DNA from: JAVBJV01 sp031555315 | GTDB lineage: Bacteria; Pseudomonadota; Alphaproteobacteria; Acetobacterales; Acetobacteraceae | Length of the DNA stretch: 64,000 bases | Reading direction: 5' to 3' | Assembly (NCBI GenBank): GCA_031555315.1 | Contig: JAVBUO010000036.1 | Span: 4,268-68,267 of the forward strand | In this document: positions 17,378 to 26,434 of the stretch, piece after piece | How positions within the stretch are numbered: the first letter of the stretch is position 1 | Layout of the letters: the number at the start of each line of letters is the position of its first letter | Made by a program: the position numbers and the translations under genes | The notes under the pieces: generated by a model | What the model was told of the DNA's origin: nothing | The model's database searches: none | Seen by the model: only the letters and a program-made list of their open reading frames with translations

Positions 17378-18379
17378 TTACAGCAGACGGATCAGACCGT
17401 AGGCGAGTGTCCCCAATACCAGTAACGACAGACACACCGCCGCCGTTGCCCGTGCCCCGGCCTGCGCCACGGCCCGCACATCGACCCCCAGCCCCAGCGC
17501 CGCCATCGAAATGACGGTCAGCACGGTCGTCACCCAGCCCACCGGCGCCAGCAGCACGGGCGGCACCAAATTCAGCGAACGCAGCGCCGCCATCGCCAAA
17601 AACCCGACGATGAACCACGGCACCAGTCTGCCGAGCGGCGGGCGGGCGGGTTCCGGGCGGGCACCGCCAGTCAGTCTTGGCGCCAGCAGCGACAGCACCA
17701 GCACCACCGGCCCCAGCATCAGCACACGCACCAGCTTGACCAGCGTGCCGATCTGCACTGCCACGCTGCCCACCGGGGCCGTGGCGGCCAGCACCTGCGG
17801 CACGGCATAGACCGTCATCCCCGCCAGCATGCCGTACTGCAGGTCGTCCAGCCCCAGCAGCGGCGCCAGCACCGGCAACAACAGCACCACCGCAACCCCC
17901 AGCACCGCCGTGAAGGTGATCGACGACGCGACGTCGCGACCGTGCGCGCCGATGATCGGCGCGACCGCGGCGATCGCCGAATTGCCGCAAATCGCATTGC
18001 CGCAGGCGATCAGGATGCTCATCCGCGGCGGCAGCCTTAAAGTGCGGCCGACCGCATATCCGGCGATCACCGCAAAGACGACCAGCGCGGCGATCGCCGC
18101 CAGCAGCGTGCCGCCCGCCGCCAGCACCGTCGTTGCGCTCAGCGACAGGCCGAGCAGCATCACGGCGATTTCCAGCAGCGTTTTGGCGCTGAACGCGATG
18201 CCGTGCGCCCAGCGTTCGCCCGGCGTCCAGACGCTGCGCACCAGCGCACCCAGCAGAATGGCCAGCACCAGCGGTTCCAGCCAGGCGCGCCCGAAAAGCG
18301 CCGCCTCGATTTCAGCCAGACCGACCGCCGTCAGCGTGATCGCGCCGCACAACGCAATCCCCGGCGCCAGACGCCGCAT
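17378..18379 (-). CDS. YeiH-family (UPF0324) putative sulfate exporter
   Basis: 333 aa, about ten hydrophobic segments, integral inner-membrane protein. The family motif CGNAICGNSAIAAVAPIIGA sits in the middle and MTVYAVPQVLAA follows. YeiH-type proteins are proposed to export sulfate or related anions, and evidence in the family is limited. The start lies three bases after the metW stop, so it may be co-transcribed with metX-metW, which would fit a link to sulfur metabolism. Confidence 0.88.
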   Translation of the reverse strand: MRRLAPGIALCGAITLTAVGLAEIEAALFGRAWLEPLVLAILLGALVRSVWTPGERWAHGIAFSAKTLLEIAVMLLGLSLSATTVLAAGGTLLAAIAALVVFAVIAGYAVGRTLRLPPRMSILIACGNAICGNSAIAAVAPIIGAHGRDVASSITFTAVLGVAVVLLLPVLAPLLGLDDLQYGMLAGMTVYAVPQVLAATAPVGSVAVQIGTLVKLVRVLMLGPVVLVLSLLAPRLTGGARPEPARPPLGRLVPWFIVGFLAMAALRSLNLVPPVLLAPVGWVTTVLTVISMAALGLGVDVRAVAQAGARATAAVCLSLLVLGTLAYGLIRLL

Positions 18380-18382
18380 CGC

Positions 18383-19009
18383 CTAGACCCGGCGCAGGCG
18401 GAACACCGCCTGTTCTCCGAACAGATTGGCCAGCCGCGGATACTTCCGCCACGGCGCGCGCCGCCCGTGCTCGTCGGCGGCCAGCCAGTCCTCGACGATG
18501 TAGCCGTCCAGCGCGCACAGATCGAAGAAATCGCGGATCGTGCACGGATGAATGTTCGGCGTTTCGAACCACGGCCGGCTCCATGCCTCGGTCATCGGCA
18601 TGCGCCCGCGCGTCAGCAGCGACAGGCGCACCTGCCAGTGGCCGAAATTCGGAAACGACACCACGGCGCGCCCGCCGATGCGCAGCATCTGGCGCAGCAC
18701 CTCGCGCGGGCGTTCCACCGCCTGCAACGTGCGCGACAGGATCACGAAGTCGAACGCCTGGTCCGGATAATACGCAAGGTCGGTGTCGGCGTCGCCGTGC
18801 ATCACCGGCAGGCCGTGCGCCACGGCGCGCGTCGCCTGTTCCATGTCGATCTCGATGCCGCGCGCGTCGCACTGCTTGGTGCGGAACAGATGCTCGATCA
18901 GTTCGCCCTCGCCGCAGCCGATGTCGAGCACCCGCGTCCCCGGCGTCACCATATCGGCGATCAGCCGCAGATCGACGCGCATGTTCTTGGCGACGTAGCG
19001 AATGTCCAT
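18383..19009 (-). CDS. metW: MetW, methionine biosynthesis protein
   Basis: 208 aa, SAM-methyltransferase fold with VLDIGCGEGELIEHL (motif I), DADTDLAYYPDQAFDFVILSRTLQ and PNFGHWQVRL, characteristic of MetW. It acts with MetX in homoserine acylation; MetX and MetW from several proteobacteria form a functional pair. The ATG overlaps the metX stop in a TGATG arrangement, meaning coupled translation. Assignment is firm; the exact biochemical role of MetW in the family is regulatory or stabilising. Confidence 0.94.
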   Translation of the reverse strand: MDIRYVAKNMRVDLRLIADMVTPGTRVLDIGCGEGELIEHLFRTKQCDARGIEIDMEQATRAVAHGLPVMHGDADTDLAYYPDQAFDFVILSRTLQAVERPREVLRQMLRIGGRAVVSFPNFGHWQVRLSLLTRGRMPMTEAWSRPWFETPNIHPCTIRDFFDLCALDGYIVEDWLAADEHGRRAPWRKYPRLANLFGEQAVFRLRRV

Positions 19010-20151
19010 CAGACAAGTCCCGCCTGTTCGGCGCAGCCGTTCAGGAAACCGGTCAGCGCGCGGTGGAAATCCGGCTCGTCCAGCAGGAAGGCGTCGTGCC
19101 CCTTGTCGGATTTCACCTCGATGAACGACACACTGGCCGCCGCGGCGTTCAGCGCATGCGCGATGGCGCGCGACTGCGAGGTCGGAAACAGCCAGTCGGA
19201 ACTGAACGACAGCAGCAGAAACCGGGTCCGCGTGCCGCGGAACGCATCGACCAGCGTGCCGTGCTCGGCCCCCAGATCGAAGAAATCCATCGCGCGGGTG
19301 ATGGTCAGATAGGAATGCGCATCGAACCGTCGCACGAAGGTGCTGCCCTGATGCTGCAGATAGCTCTCGACCTCGAACATGTCACCGAAGAACGACAGAT
19401 CCGGCCCGCTGCGCAGGCGGCGACCGAATTTGCGGTTCAACGCTTCCTCGCTGAGATAGGTGATGTGCGCGCACATCCGCGCCACCGCCAGCCCACGCGC
19501 TGGGATCTTGCCGTGGGCCAGATAATCGCCGCCCATCCAGTCCGGATCGGCGAAGATCGCCTGCCGGCCGACCTCGTGAAAGGCGATGTTCTGCGCCGAG
19601 TGATAGTGCGAGGCCGCCACCGGCACCGCCGCAAACACGTGTTCAGGATAGGTCGCCGCCCATTCCAGCGCCTGCATCCCGCCCATCGACCCGCCGATCA
19701 CCGCGAACAGCCGCTCGATCCCCAGATGCTCGACCAGCTTCTTCTGGGCGCGCACCATGTCGCGGATCGTCACCGGCGGAAATTCTCCGCCCCAGAGCCT
19801 GTCGGTCCGCGGGTTGATGCTGCGCGGCCCGCTGGAGCCCAGGCAGCCGCCCAGCACGTTGCTGCAAATCACGAAAAACCGGTCGGTATCGAGAGGCTTG
19901 CCCGGCCCGATGATGCTCTCCCACCAGCCGGGCTTGCCGGTCAGCGGGTTTATCTCGGCTGCGTATTGATCCCCCGTCAGCGCATGACAGACCAAAACCG
20001 CATTGCTGCGATCGGCGTTCAGTGCGCCATAGGTGCGGTACGCGACCTGCAGCGGCGTCAGGCGCATGCCGCAATCCAGCACCAGTCCGTCCGCGAAAGA
20101 AACGTTCTGATGTTCAATTTGTGGTAATGGGGCAAGGTCCGTTACGTTCAT
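19009..20151 (-). CDS. metX: homoserine O-acyltransferase MetX
   Basis: 380 aa, alpha/beta-hydrolase fold. It transfers an acyl group to homoserine as the committed step to methionine. Catalytic triad Ser155 (GGSMGG), Asp319 (SSDWLF) and His352 (KGHDAF) is complete. AGxx-type segments LVCHALTGD, SNVLGGCLGSSGP and LSEEALNRKFGR are typical MetX. Whether the acyl donor is acetyl-CoA or succinyl-CoA cannot be settled by eye. It is first in the metX-metW pair and divergent from the chorismate mutase gene. Confidence 0.96.
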   Translation of the reverse strand: MNVTDLAPLPQIEHQNVSFADGLVLDCGMRLTPLQVAYRTYGALNADRSNAVLVCHALTGDQYAAEINPLTGKPGWWESIIGPGKPLDTDRFFVICSNVLGGCLGSSGPRSINPRTDRLWGGEFPPVTIRDMVRAQKKLVEHLGIERLFAVIGGSMGGMQALEWAATYPEHVFAAVPVAASHYHSAQNIAFHEVGRQAIFADPDWMGGDYLAHGKIPARGLAVARMCAHITYLSEEALNRKFGRRLRSGPDLSFFGDMFEVESYLQHQGSTFVRRFDAHSYLTITRAMDFFDLGAEHGTLVDAFRGTRTRFLLLSFSSDWLFPTSQSRAIAHALNAAAASVSFIEVKSDKGHDAFLLDEPDFHRALTGFLNGCAEQAGLV

Positions 20152-20257
20152 CGTGCCGTATTCCTACCGCAGCATTTTCTACCCGCCTACTGCCCATTTC
20201 CGGTACTGTCGCGCCGGGTTGGCAGTCCGGCACGGTTCCGCTATCGCTTGCGGTCTT

Positions 20258-21094
20258 ATGAAGAAGCCCAGATCGATCAGCCTGAACGCGTTGCGTGCCA
20301 AAATCGATACTTTGGACACCCGCCTGCACGACCTGCTGATGAAGCGGGCCGACATCGTTACGCAAGTGGCTGAATTTGGCGGCAAGGCGCGCTCGCCGCT
20401 GCGGCCGGGGCGCGAGGCACAGATCCTCTATCGTCTGCTGCAACGCCACAGGGAACCGATGCCGAAGCAGGCCGTGGTGCGGATCTGGCGCGAACTGCTG
20501 GCCGGATCCTCGCTGCAGCAGGGCGGGTTCACGATCGCCGTGGCCGATACCGACAACGGGCAGTATCTGCAGGTGGCGCGCGAACATTTCGGCGCGCTGA
20601 CGCCGATGCGGGTCTTCCCGACCACGGCGCAGACCATCAACGACGTGCTGACCGGGCAGGCCGCCGCCGCCGTGGTGCCGCTGCCGACCGGGCAGGCCGA
20701 CCCCCGCGGCACCTGGTGGGCGGCGCTGCCCTACGGTGCGGCGATCCGCCCGTACGTGGTCGCCCGGCTGCCGTTCTGGGCCGCGCCGCGCGCCGAAGGC
20801 ACCCCGAGCGTCCAGGCGATGGTCATCTCGACCGTGCCGCCCGACCCGGGCGAGGACGACCATTCGCTGATCTTCGTCGAAGGCCCCGACAGCACACGGG
20901 TCACCACGGCCCTGAACGAGGCGGGTTTCACCCCGCATACCAGCGTGCTGGCCCGGCACGGTAACGCCGTACAGATTCTGGCCGACATACCCGGCTTCGT
21001 CACCACCGACGACCCGCGTCTGGCCAGACTGGCCGCCGCCGGCGTCACGCCGCCGGTCATTCTTGGCGCCTATGCCCGTTCCCTCGTCGGATGA
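20258..21094 (+). CDS. chorismate mutase with C-terminal PDT-like domain
   Basis: 278 aa from the ATG at 20258; the frame is open further upstream, but those residues look non-coding. Residues 1-90 form an AroQ-type chorismate mutase (LRAKIDTLDTRLHDLLMKRADIV, then PLRPGREAQILYRLL), making prephenate. Residues 95-278 resemble a prephenate dehydratase domain in layout (GQYLQVAREHFG, AAAAVVPLPTG) followed by an ACT-like part, but no TRF-type catalytic motif is visible. It is probably a mutase with a degenerate or regulatory second domain. It overlaps hisC by four bases and heads the tyrosine-phenylalanine set. Confidence 0.85.
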   Translation: MKKPRSISLNALRAKIDTLDTRLHDLLMKRADIVTQVAEFGGKARSPLRPGREAQILYRLLQRHREPMPKQAVVRIWRELLAGSSLQQGGFTIAVADTDNGQYLQVAREHFGALTPMRVFPTTAQTINDVLTGQAAAAVVPLPTGQADPRGTWWAALPYGAAIRPYVVARLPFWAAPRAEGTPSVQAMVISTVPPDPGEDDHSLIFVEGPDSTRVTTALNEAGFTPHTSVLARHGNAVQILADIPGFVTTDDPRLARLAAAGVTPPVILGAYARSLVG

Positions 21095-22194
21095 CAGACA
21101 TGTTCCCAGCCCCCCGCCCCTCGATTCTGGACATCGAACCCTATGTCGCCGGAGAAGCGCGCATCCCCGGCGTGAACCGCATCGTCAAGCTGTCCTCGAA
21201 CGAAGGCCCGTTCGGCCCGCCACCATCGGCCGTCGAGGCCATGGCACGCGCCGCAGCCGATGGACACCGCTACCCCGACGGCGGATCGAACGCGCTGCGC
21301 GCCGCCATCGGCCGCGCGCACGGGCTGGATCCGGCGCGCCTCGTCTGCGGTACCGGGTCCGATGAACTCATCACCCATCTGTGCCTCGCCTATGGCGGCG
21401 CAGGCACCGAGGTGCTGATGTCGGCGCACGGTTTCAGCATGTACGAGATCAGCGGCCAGTATGCGGGCAGCCGTGTGCTGAAAGCGCCGGAACGCAACCT
21501 GACCACCGATGTCGACGCGCTGCTCGCCCATGTGTCGGCGAACACGCGGCTGGTGTTCGTCGCCAACCCGAACAACCCGACCGGCACTTTGCTGCCGCAG
21601 GCCGAGGTCGAGCGCCTGCGCACCCGTCTGCCCGAAAACGTGCTGCTGGTGCTGGACGCGGCCTACGCCGAGTACGTGACCGAACCGGGATACGACGCCG
21701 GCACGAAACTGGTGGACGCCACACAGAACACCGTCATGCTGCGCACCTTCAGCAAGATCTACGGCATGGGCGGGCTGCGGGTCGGCTGGGCCTATGCATC
21801 CGCGCCCGTGATCGACGTGATGAACCGCGTGCGCGGCGTCTTCAACATCAATTCCGTCGCCCAGGCGGGCGCGGTCGCCGCGCTGGAAGAATCTGGCTGG
21901 CTGGAGAAGAACCGCGTCCATAACAGCCAATGGCGCGCCTGGCTGATGGCGGCACTGGAAAAATCCGGCATCCGCTGCCACCCCAGCCACTGCAACTTCT
22001 TCCTCGCCGATTTCGAAACGCCCGACGGCGCACGCGCCGCCGACGCTTTCCTGCGCAGCCGCGGGCTGATCGTGCGCGCCATGGGCGGTTACGGTCTGCC
22101 GCAGATGTTGCGGATCACCATCGGCACCGGCGAAGAATGCGAAATGCTGGCCGAAGCGCTGGCCGCGTTCATGCAGGCGAAGACCGATGGCTGA
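21091..22194 (+). CDS. hisC: histidinol-phosphate/aromatic aminotransferase
   Basis: 367 aa, PLP-dependent fold type I. The Schiff-base lysine is K222 in TFSKIYGMGGLRVGW. SSNEGPFGPP at the N-terminus, NPNNPTGT and LDAAYAEY complete the cofactor site. HisC makes histidinol phosphate. In this setting, between chorismate mutase and prephenate dehydrogenase, it likely also or mainly transaminates aromatic keto acids or prephenate. It overlaps both neighbours (4 and 8 bases), so the three are translationally coupled. Confidence 0.95.
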   Translation: MTDMFPAPRPSILDIEPYVAGEARIPGVNRIVKLSSNEGPFGPPPSAVEAMARAAADGHRYPDGGSNALRAAIGRAHGLDPARLVCGTGSDELITHLCLAYGGAGTEVLMSAHGFSMYEISGQYAGSRVLKAPERNLTTDVDALLAHVSANTRLVFVANPNNPTGTLLPQAEVERLRTRLPENVLLVLDAAYAEYVTEPGYDAGTKLVDATQNTVMLRTFSKIYGMGGLRVGWAYASAPVIDVMNRVRGVFNINSVAQAGAVAALEESGWLEKNRVHNSQWRAWLMAALEKSGIRCHPSHCNFFLADFETPDGARAADAFLRSRGLIVRAMGGYGLPQMLRITIGTGEECEMLAEALAAFMQAKTDG

Positions 22195-23074
22195 ACCGAT
22201 CTTCAAACGCCTGGCGCTGATCGGCTTCGGATTGATCGGATCGTCGGTCGCCCGCGTGGCAAAAGCGCGCGGCGATCTGGCCGAGACCGTGGTCGCCCAC
22301 GCCAGAACCGAAAAGACCCTGGAGCGCGTGCGCGCGCTCGGCATCGCCGATGTGGTGGAACCCGATCCGGCGCGCGCCGTGCAGGGCGCCGACTGCGTGA
22401 TGCTGTGCGCCCCGGTCGGCGTCTATGCCGACCTCGCCGCCGCGATCGCCCCGCATCTGCAAAGCGGCGCGATCGTCACCGACGTGGGCAGCACCAAGCA
22501 GAGCGTGATCCGCGACGTCGGCCCCTTTGTGCCCGACGGCGTGCACTTCGTGCCTGCCCACCCGATGGCGGGGACCGAGCATTCGGGGCCGGATGCCGGT
22601 TTCGCCGAACTGTTCGAGGGCCGCTGGTGCCTGCTGACCCCGCCGCCCGGCACCGATGCCGCGGCAGTCGAGAAGATCGCCGAATTTTGGCGGCGCTGCG
22701 GCTCGATGGTCGAGACGATGGAACCCGCGCATCACGACAAGGTCTGCGCGATCGTCTCGCACCTGCCGCATCTGATCGCCTTCACGATCTGCGGCACGGC
22801 CGACGATCTGGAGGACGAAAGCCGTCAGCAGGTGCTAAAATTCGCCGCCGCCGGCTTTCGCGACTTCACCCGCATCGCCGCCTCCGACCCGACGATGTGG
22901 CGCGACGTGTTCCTGAACAACCGCGAAGCACTGCTGGAAATGCTGGCCCGCTTCACCGAGGACGCCCAGGCGATGGCGCGCGCCATCCGCTGGGGCGACC
23001 CCGCCTATATCGAGGACAGAATCATGCGCAGCCGCGGCATCCGCCGCAGCCTGATCGAACTGAAACAAGCCTGA
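22187..23074 (+). CDS. tyrA: prephenate/arogenate dehydrogenase family protein
   Basis: 295 aa. N-terminal NAD(P) site LIGFGLIGSSVARVA, then VTDVGSTKQSVI, FVPAHPMAGTEHSGP (substrate-binding block), and the C-terminal helical dimerisation part (HHDKVCAIVSHLPHLIAF). Oxidatively decarboxylates prephenate or arogenate toward tyrosine. No ACT domain, as in the short alphaproteobacterial form. Last of the chorismate mutase-hisC-tyrA set; the tandem paralogue array starts 44 bases later in the same orientation and may be read through. Confidence 0.95.
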   Translation: MAEPIFKRLALIGFGLIGSSVARVAKARGDLAETVVAHARTEKTLERVRALGIADVVEPDPARAVQGADCVMLCAPVGVYADLAAAIAPHLQSGAIVTDVGSTKQSVIRDVGPFVPDGVHFVPAHPMAGTEHSGPDAGFAELFEGRWCLLTPPPGTDAAAVEKIAEFWRRCGSMVETMEPAHHDKVCAIVSHLPHLIAFTICGTADDLEDESRQQVLKFAAAGFRDFTRIAASDPTMWRDVFLNNREALLEMLARFTEDAQAMARAIRWGDPAYIEDRIMRSRGIRRSLIELKQA

Positions 23075-23118
23075 TTTTCCACTTGCGTACAATTTCCGAC
23101 CACCCGAGCCGCAGCCAG

Positions 23119-24765
23119 ATGAGTATTTCGAAAAAACGCCGCCTTACATTTCTGCTCGTTGCCGTGGCGTTGCTCGTCGGCGGCACGGCCATCTGGTATC
23201 TCGGCCGCCAGTTCATGGAATTCGCGGCGCTGCAGCGTATCGACCGCGCCCTCGATGATCTGCGTGGCCATGAGGTCAACGGTCTCGTCCTCGACTGGGC
23301 CGACCGCACATCGGCCCGCGGGGTCGTGCAGCTGCGCGGGGTCACGCTGCGCCAGAACGGCGCCGACCTGCTGATCGCCGACGATATCCGCCTGGAACGC
23401 AGCGCCCTGTCGCTGGAACTGCAGGCCCGCAACGTCACGCTGATCCGCGACGGTCTGGTCACCCGCTTCGCCGCCCTGCAAGCAACCGGCCTGCGGCATC
23501 GTTTTCTGCGCGCCGCAACCGCCGCGGACGCCTCGGCCGAGACAATCGCGGCATCGCTGGACGGCGCGCACCTGCAGATCGAAAATCTCGAACTGGCAGC
23601 GCCCGAATACATGCCCTGGTCGCACGCCACCGCCCGCCAGGCCAGTTTTACCATCGAGGAAAGCAGGCTGCGCGACGTCCGGATCAGCGATCTGACAACC
23701 GATATGATCCGCCAGAACGCCGCCCTGCAGATCGACGCGGTGGCACTGAACGGACTGAAACTGGGAACCCTGCTGTCCCTGCCGGAACAGCCGCAGGACA
23801 CGGCCGCCGCCGCCGCCCTTCTCGACGGCGCCTCGCTCGGCGCTGAAAAAATCCAGCTGACCACGGAAAACGCCATCATCACGCTGGACTCCCTGGCCGG
23901 CGACGTTTCCGGCCCGCATCTGCGCAACGTCCAGATCCAGTCGGTAAAGATCGCCCTTCCCGCCCCGGAACGCATCGGAAACTTCGCACTGCGCAGGATG
24001 GCGCAATCCGGTCAGCCGGCGCAGGTTTCCCTGTTCGCGCTGGACCGGATCAACCTTGTGCAGTTGAGCAGCTACGCGCAGCAGCCGGAAGCCGATTTCA
24101 GCGCCGCCACGGTGATCAACAGCGGCTTCGATGTCGGCAAGGTGCAGGTGCTGAACGCCGCTTTCCCGCAAATCCTGACCCTGTCGTCGTTCATCTATAC
24201 ACGCACGCCCGACCGCACCGAAGACGTGCAGGTGCGGAACCTGGACCTCGACATGACGACGCTGGCGGCGGACAACGCCGCCCTGAGCGCGGCCCTGCCA
24301 TCGCTGCTGTTTCACGATCTGTCGCTGCACACCCGGCGCGATGCCTTCAGCACCACGCACCGTCTGCAGACACGCGTCCAGCGCCTTGGTCTGCTGAACG
24401 CAGTGGTGCATCTGAACAACCTCGACCTGTCGGTCAGCGGCATCTCGCGCCCCGACCCCAGCAGCATGGGACGGATCGAGTACAGTATGCGGCTGGAAGA
24501 CCGCGGCCTTGTCGCCATGATCGAACGTCTGAACCGCCAGCACCGGATCGACTTCGGCCACCGGCTGCGGCTGCGGCTGTCCGGCCTGCTGCAGCGCGAC
24601 GACACGACCGACCTGATCAATCTGCCGGAACGGGTGCAGAATTTCATTCTCTCGCCCGACACACCGCTGGAATTCAGCCTGTCGGTGCGCATGCAGGACA
24701 GCAACGGCGCATTGTCCGTCTATCGCATCCGCGTCGGCGAACCACCGCCGGACATCTTCGAGTAA
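23119..24765 (+). CDS. anchored protein of unknown function, tandem family member 1
   Basis: 548 aa, the most divergent of five tandem paralogues. One membrane segment (about residues 8-27) with a basic cytoplasmic tip (KKRR) puts the rest in the periplasm. Family signatures are NGLVLDWADRTSARG near residue 55, LRGVTLRQNG, EDRGLVAMIERL near 460 and INLPERVQNFI with TPLEFSLSV near the C-terminus. The body is beta-rich with periodic D-[LIV] stretches (ALNGLKLGTLL, VQIQSVKIALP). The pattern recalls AsmA-like or YdgA (DUF945)-like periplasmic proteins, but I cannot assign a family. It has the IRV-GEPPPDIFE tail where the others have an EPGPLSLD-type end. Confidence 0.8.
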   Translation: MSISKKRRLTFLLVAVALLVGGTAIWYLGRQFMEFAALQRIDRALDDLRGHEVNGLVLDWADRTSARGVVQLRGVTLRQNGADLLIADDIRLERSALSLELQARNVTLIRDGLVTRFAALQATGLRHRFLRAATAADASAETIAASLDGAHLQIENLELAAPEYMPWSHATARQASFTIEESRLRDVRISDLTTDMIRQNAALQIDAVALNGLKLGTLLSLPEQPQDTAAAAALLDGASLGAEKIQLTTENAIITLDSLAGDVSGPHLRNVQIQSVKIALPAPERIGNFALRRMAQSGQPAQVSLFALDRINLVQLSSYAQQPEADFSAATVINSGFDVGKVQVLNAAFPQILTLSSFIYTRTPDRTEDVQVRNLDLDMTTLAADNAALSAALPSLLFHDLSLHTRRDAFSTTHRLQTRVQRLGLLNAVVHLNNLDLSVSGISRPDPSSMGRIEYSMRLEDRGLVAMIERLNRQHRIDFGHRLRLRLSGLLQRDDTTDLINLPERVQNFILSPDTPLEFSLSVRMQDSNGALSVYRIRVGEPPPDIFE

Positions 24766-24786
24766 CCAGCAGAGACGAGGCAATGT

Positions 24787-26406
24787 ATGGCCGCCCCCGG
24801 AAAAACCGTCCTGTTTTCAGCCGTCGCGCTGATCGCGGCCGGAATCGCGGCGGGCACCGTGCATGCCAGCAGGCAGCTCGTCGACGATGCGATCGCCAGC
24901 CGGATCGACACACAAAAAGGCCACGACAACAACGGCTTCGTGCTCGACTGGGCCGAACGCACACCGCCGCAGGGCGGGCGCATCACCCTGCGCGGCGTGA
25001 CCGGGCGCCTTAACGGCCGGCCCGTGCTCGCCATCGACAGCGCCGATATCGTGCGCAGCGGCCGGACGGTACAGATCGTCGGCCGGCAGGTGCGTGCGGA
25101 AATAGACGGCGACGTCCGCACCGCCCGGACCGTAACGGTCGACGGGCTGAAACTGGACGAACTGCTCGCCGCCCTGTCGCCGCACCCGATGGCCAGCCAG
25201 CCGGCGATCGATCCGCCGGCACTGATGAACGACATACAGATCGTCGCCGAACGGATCGAAACCCGGTCTGCGCCGGCGATTACCATCCAGCGCACCGAGG
25301 CAGATCTCGCCGGCGGCATGATCCGCCGCCTTCAGGTCAACGGTTTGCAATTGCAGGAAAACGGCCGCAGCCTGCTGAAGATCGCCGGCTTCGCTCTGCA
25401 GGAAGACGGCTTCAGCACGCTGCAGGTCGGCATTGCCACGGCCGAAAATATCCCGCTCGAACGCCTGCACCCGCCGCCTGAAATCTCTTCCGCACCCGGC
25501 GCACGGTTTCTCGCCTGGCTGTTGGACGGCGTTTCCTTCAAGCTCGAACAGGTCAGCGTCGAAGGTCCGAATCCGAATATGCTGTCGGTCGCACAGATGC
25601 AGTTCCGGTTTGCCGGAGATCTCGCGCGCGATGTGCAGCTCGGGTCGCTGGCTTTCTTTGTGGAAGGTATCCGCGGGCACGTCGCTTCGGCCAGCTTCGA
25701 TCGGATCGATCCGGAGCGGCTGTTTGCCGTCGGCAACAGCACAGTCGGCCTGGCCATCGGCAGTGGCGGTACGAGTGATAACTTCCGCATCAATCGCGCC
25801 GTGTTTCTGGGAACCGAGATCGCCGGTTTCATTCGTATCGGCAGCCTGACGTTCAGCCGGCAAAACGGCAACATCTTCGAATCGCAGATCAGGAACATCC
25901 GGATCGATTTTTCCTCGGCGCCGCCGCGCAAGGTCGCGCGCATCAGCATGCCACAGATCGCCATCCCGGAGATCATCGCGCATGACCGCCGCCGCAACGA
26001 TCTACTCGAGAGCGATATGGTCCTGCCGGTTCAGGACATTCTGGATCTACGGTGCTATTACCGGTTCGACAACCTTGTCCTCACGTACGGCCGTGTGTAT
26101 CTGCCGGATGCCACACGGCCCGGCGAACTTGCCGTCAACCTCCGCCTCGAGGATCACGGCCTGATCGAGCTGATCTCGGCAACCAACGGGAAAAGCCGTA
26201 CCGAGAACGCTCTTCTCGGTCGGACGAGCGCTGAAATGCTGATTCTGCAGACACAGGCCGCCGACACGATCGACCTGCCCGAACGGGTTGACGCATTCGT
26301 GCAAAACGGCACACCGCTGGAGTTTGGTCTGCGGCTGGCGTTTCCCGCCGCCGATGCCCGCCCGCAGATCCGTCTCGTCGAATCCGACCGTCTGTCGCTG
26401 AACTGA
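24787..26406 (+). CDS. anchored protein of unknown function, tandem family member 2
   Basis: 539 aa. N-terminal membrane anchor at about 9-28 followed by VDDAIASRIDTQKG and the family core NGFVLDWAERTPPQGG, ITLRGVTGRLNG, IDSADIVRSG. The middle has SVAQMQFRFAGDLARDVQLG, a segment shared in all members, then IPEIIAHDRR with MVLPVQDILDL, and the C-terminal IDLPERVDAFV and TPLEFGLRL. It starts 21 bases after member 1 with a GACGAGG ribosome site. Periplasmic location and co-transcription are inferred; role unknown. Confidence 0.8.
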   Translation: MAAPGKTVLFSAVALIAAGIAAGTVHASRQLVDDAIASRIDTQKGHDNNGFVLDWAERTPPQGGRITLRGVTGRLNGRPVLAIDSADIVRSGRTVQIVGRQVRAEIDGDVRTARTVTVDGLKLDELLAALSPHPMASQPAIDPPALMNDIQIVAERIETRSAPAITIQRTEADLAGGMIRRLQVNGLQLQENGRSLLKIAGFALQEDGFSTLQVGIATAENIPLERLHPPPEISSAPGARFLAWLLDGVSFKLEQVSVEGPNPNMLSVAQMQFRFAGDLARDVQLGSLAFFVEGIRGHVASASFDRIDPERLFAVGNSTVGLAIGSGGTSDNFRINRAVFLGTEIAGFIRIGSLTFSRQNGNIFESQIRNIRIDFSSAPPRKVARISMPQIAIPEIIAHDRRRNDLLESDMVLPVQDILDLRCYYRFDNLVLTYGRVYLPDATRPGELAVNLRLEDHGLIELISATNGKSRTENALLGRTSAEMLILQTQAADTIDLPERVDAFVQNGTPLEFGLRLAFPAADARPQIRLVESDRLSLN

Positions 26407-26434
26407 GCCGTAACACCGGACCTGGAACCTTTAC

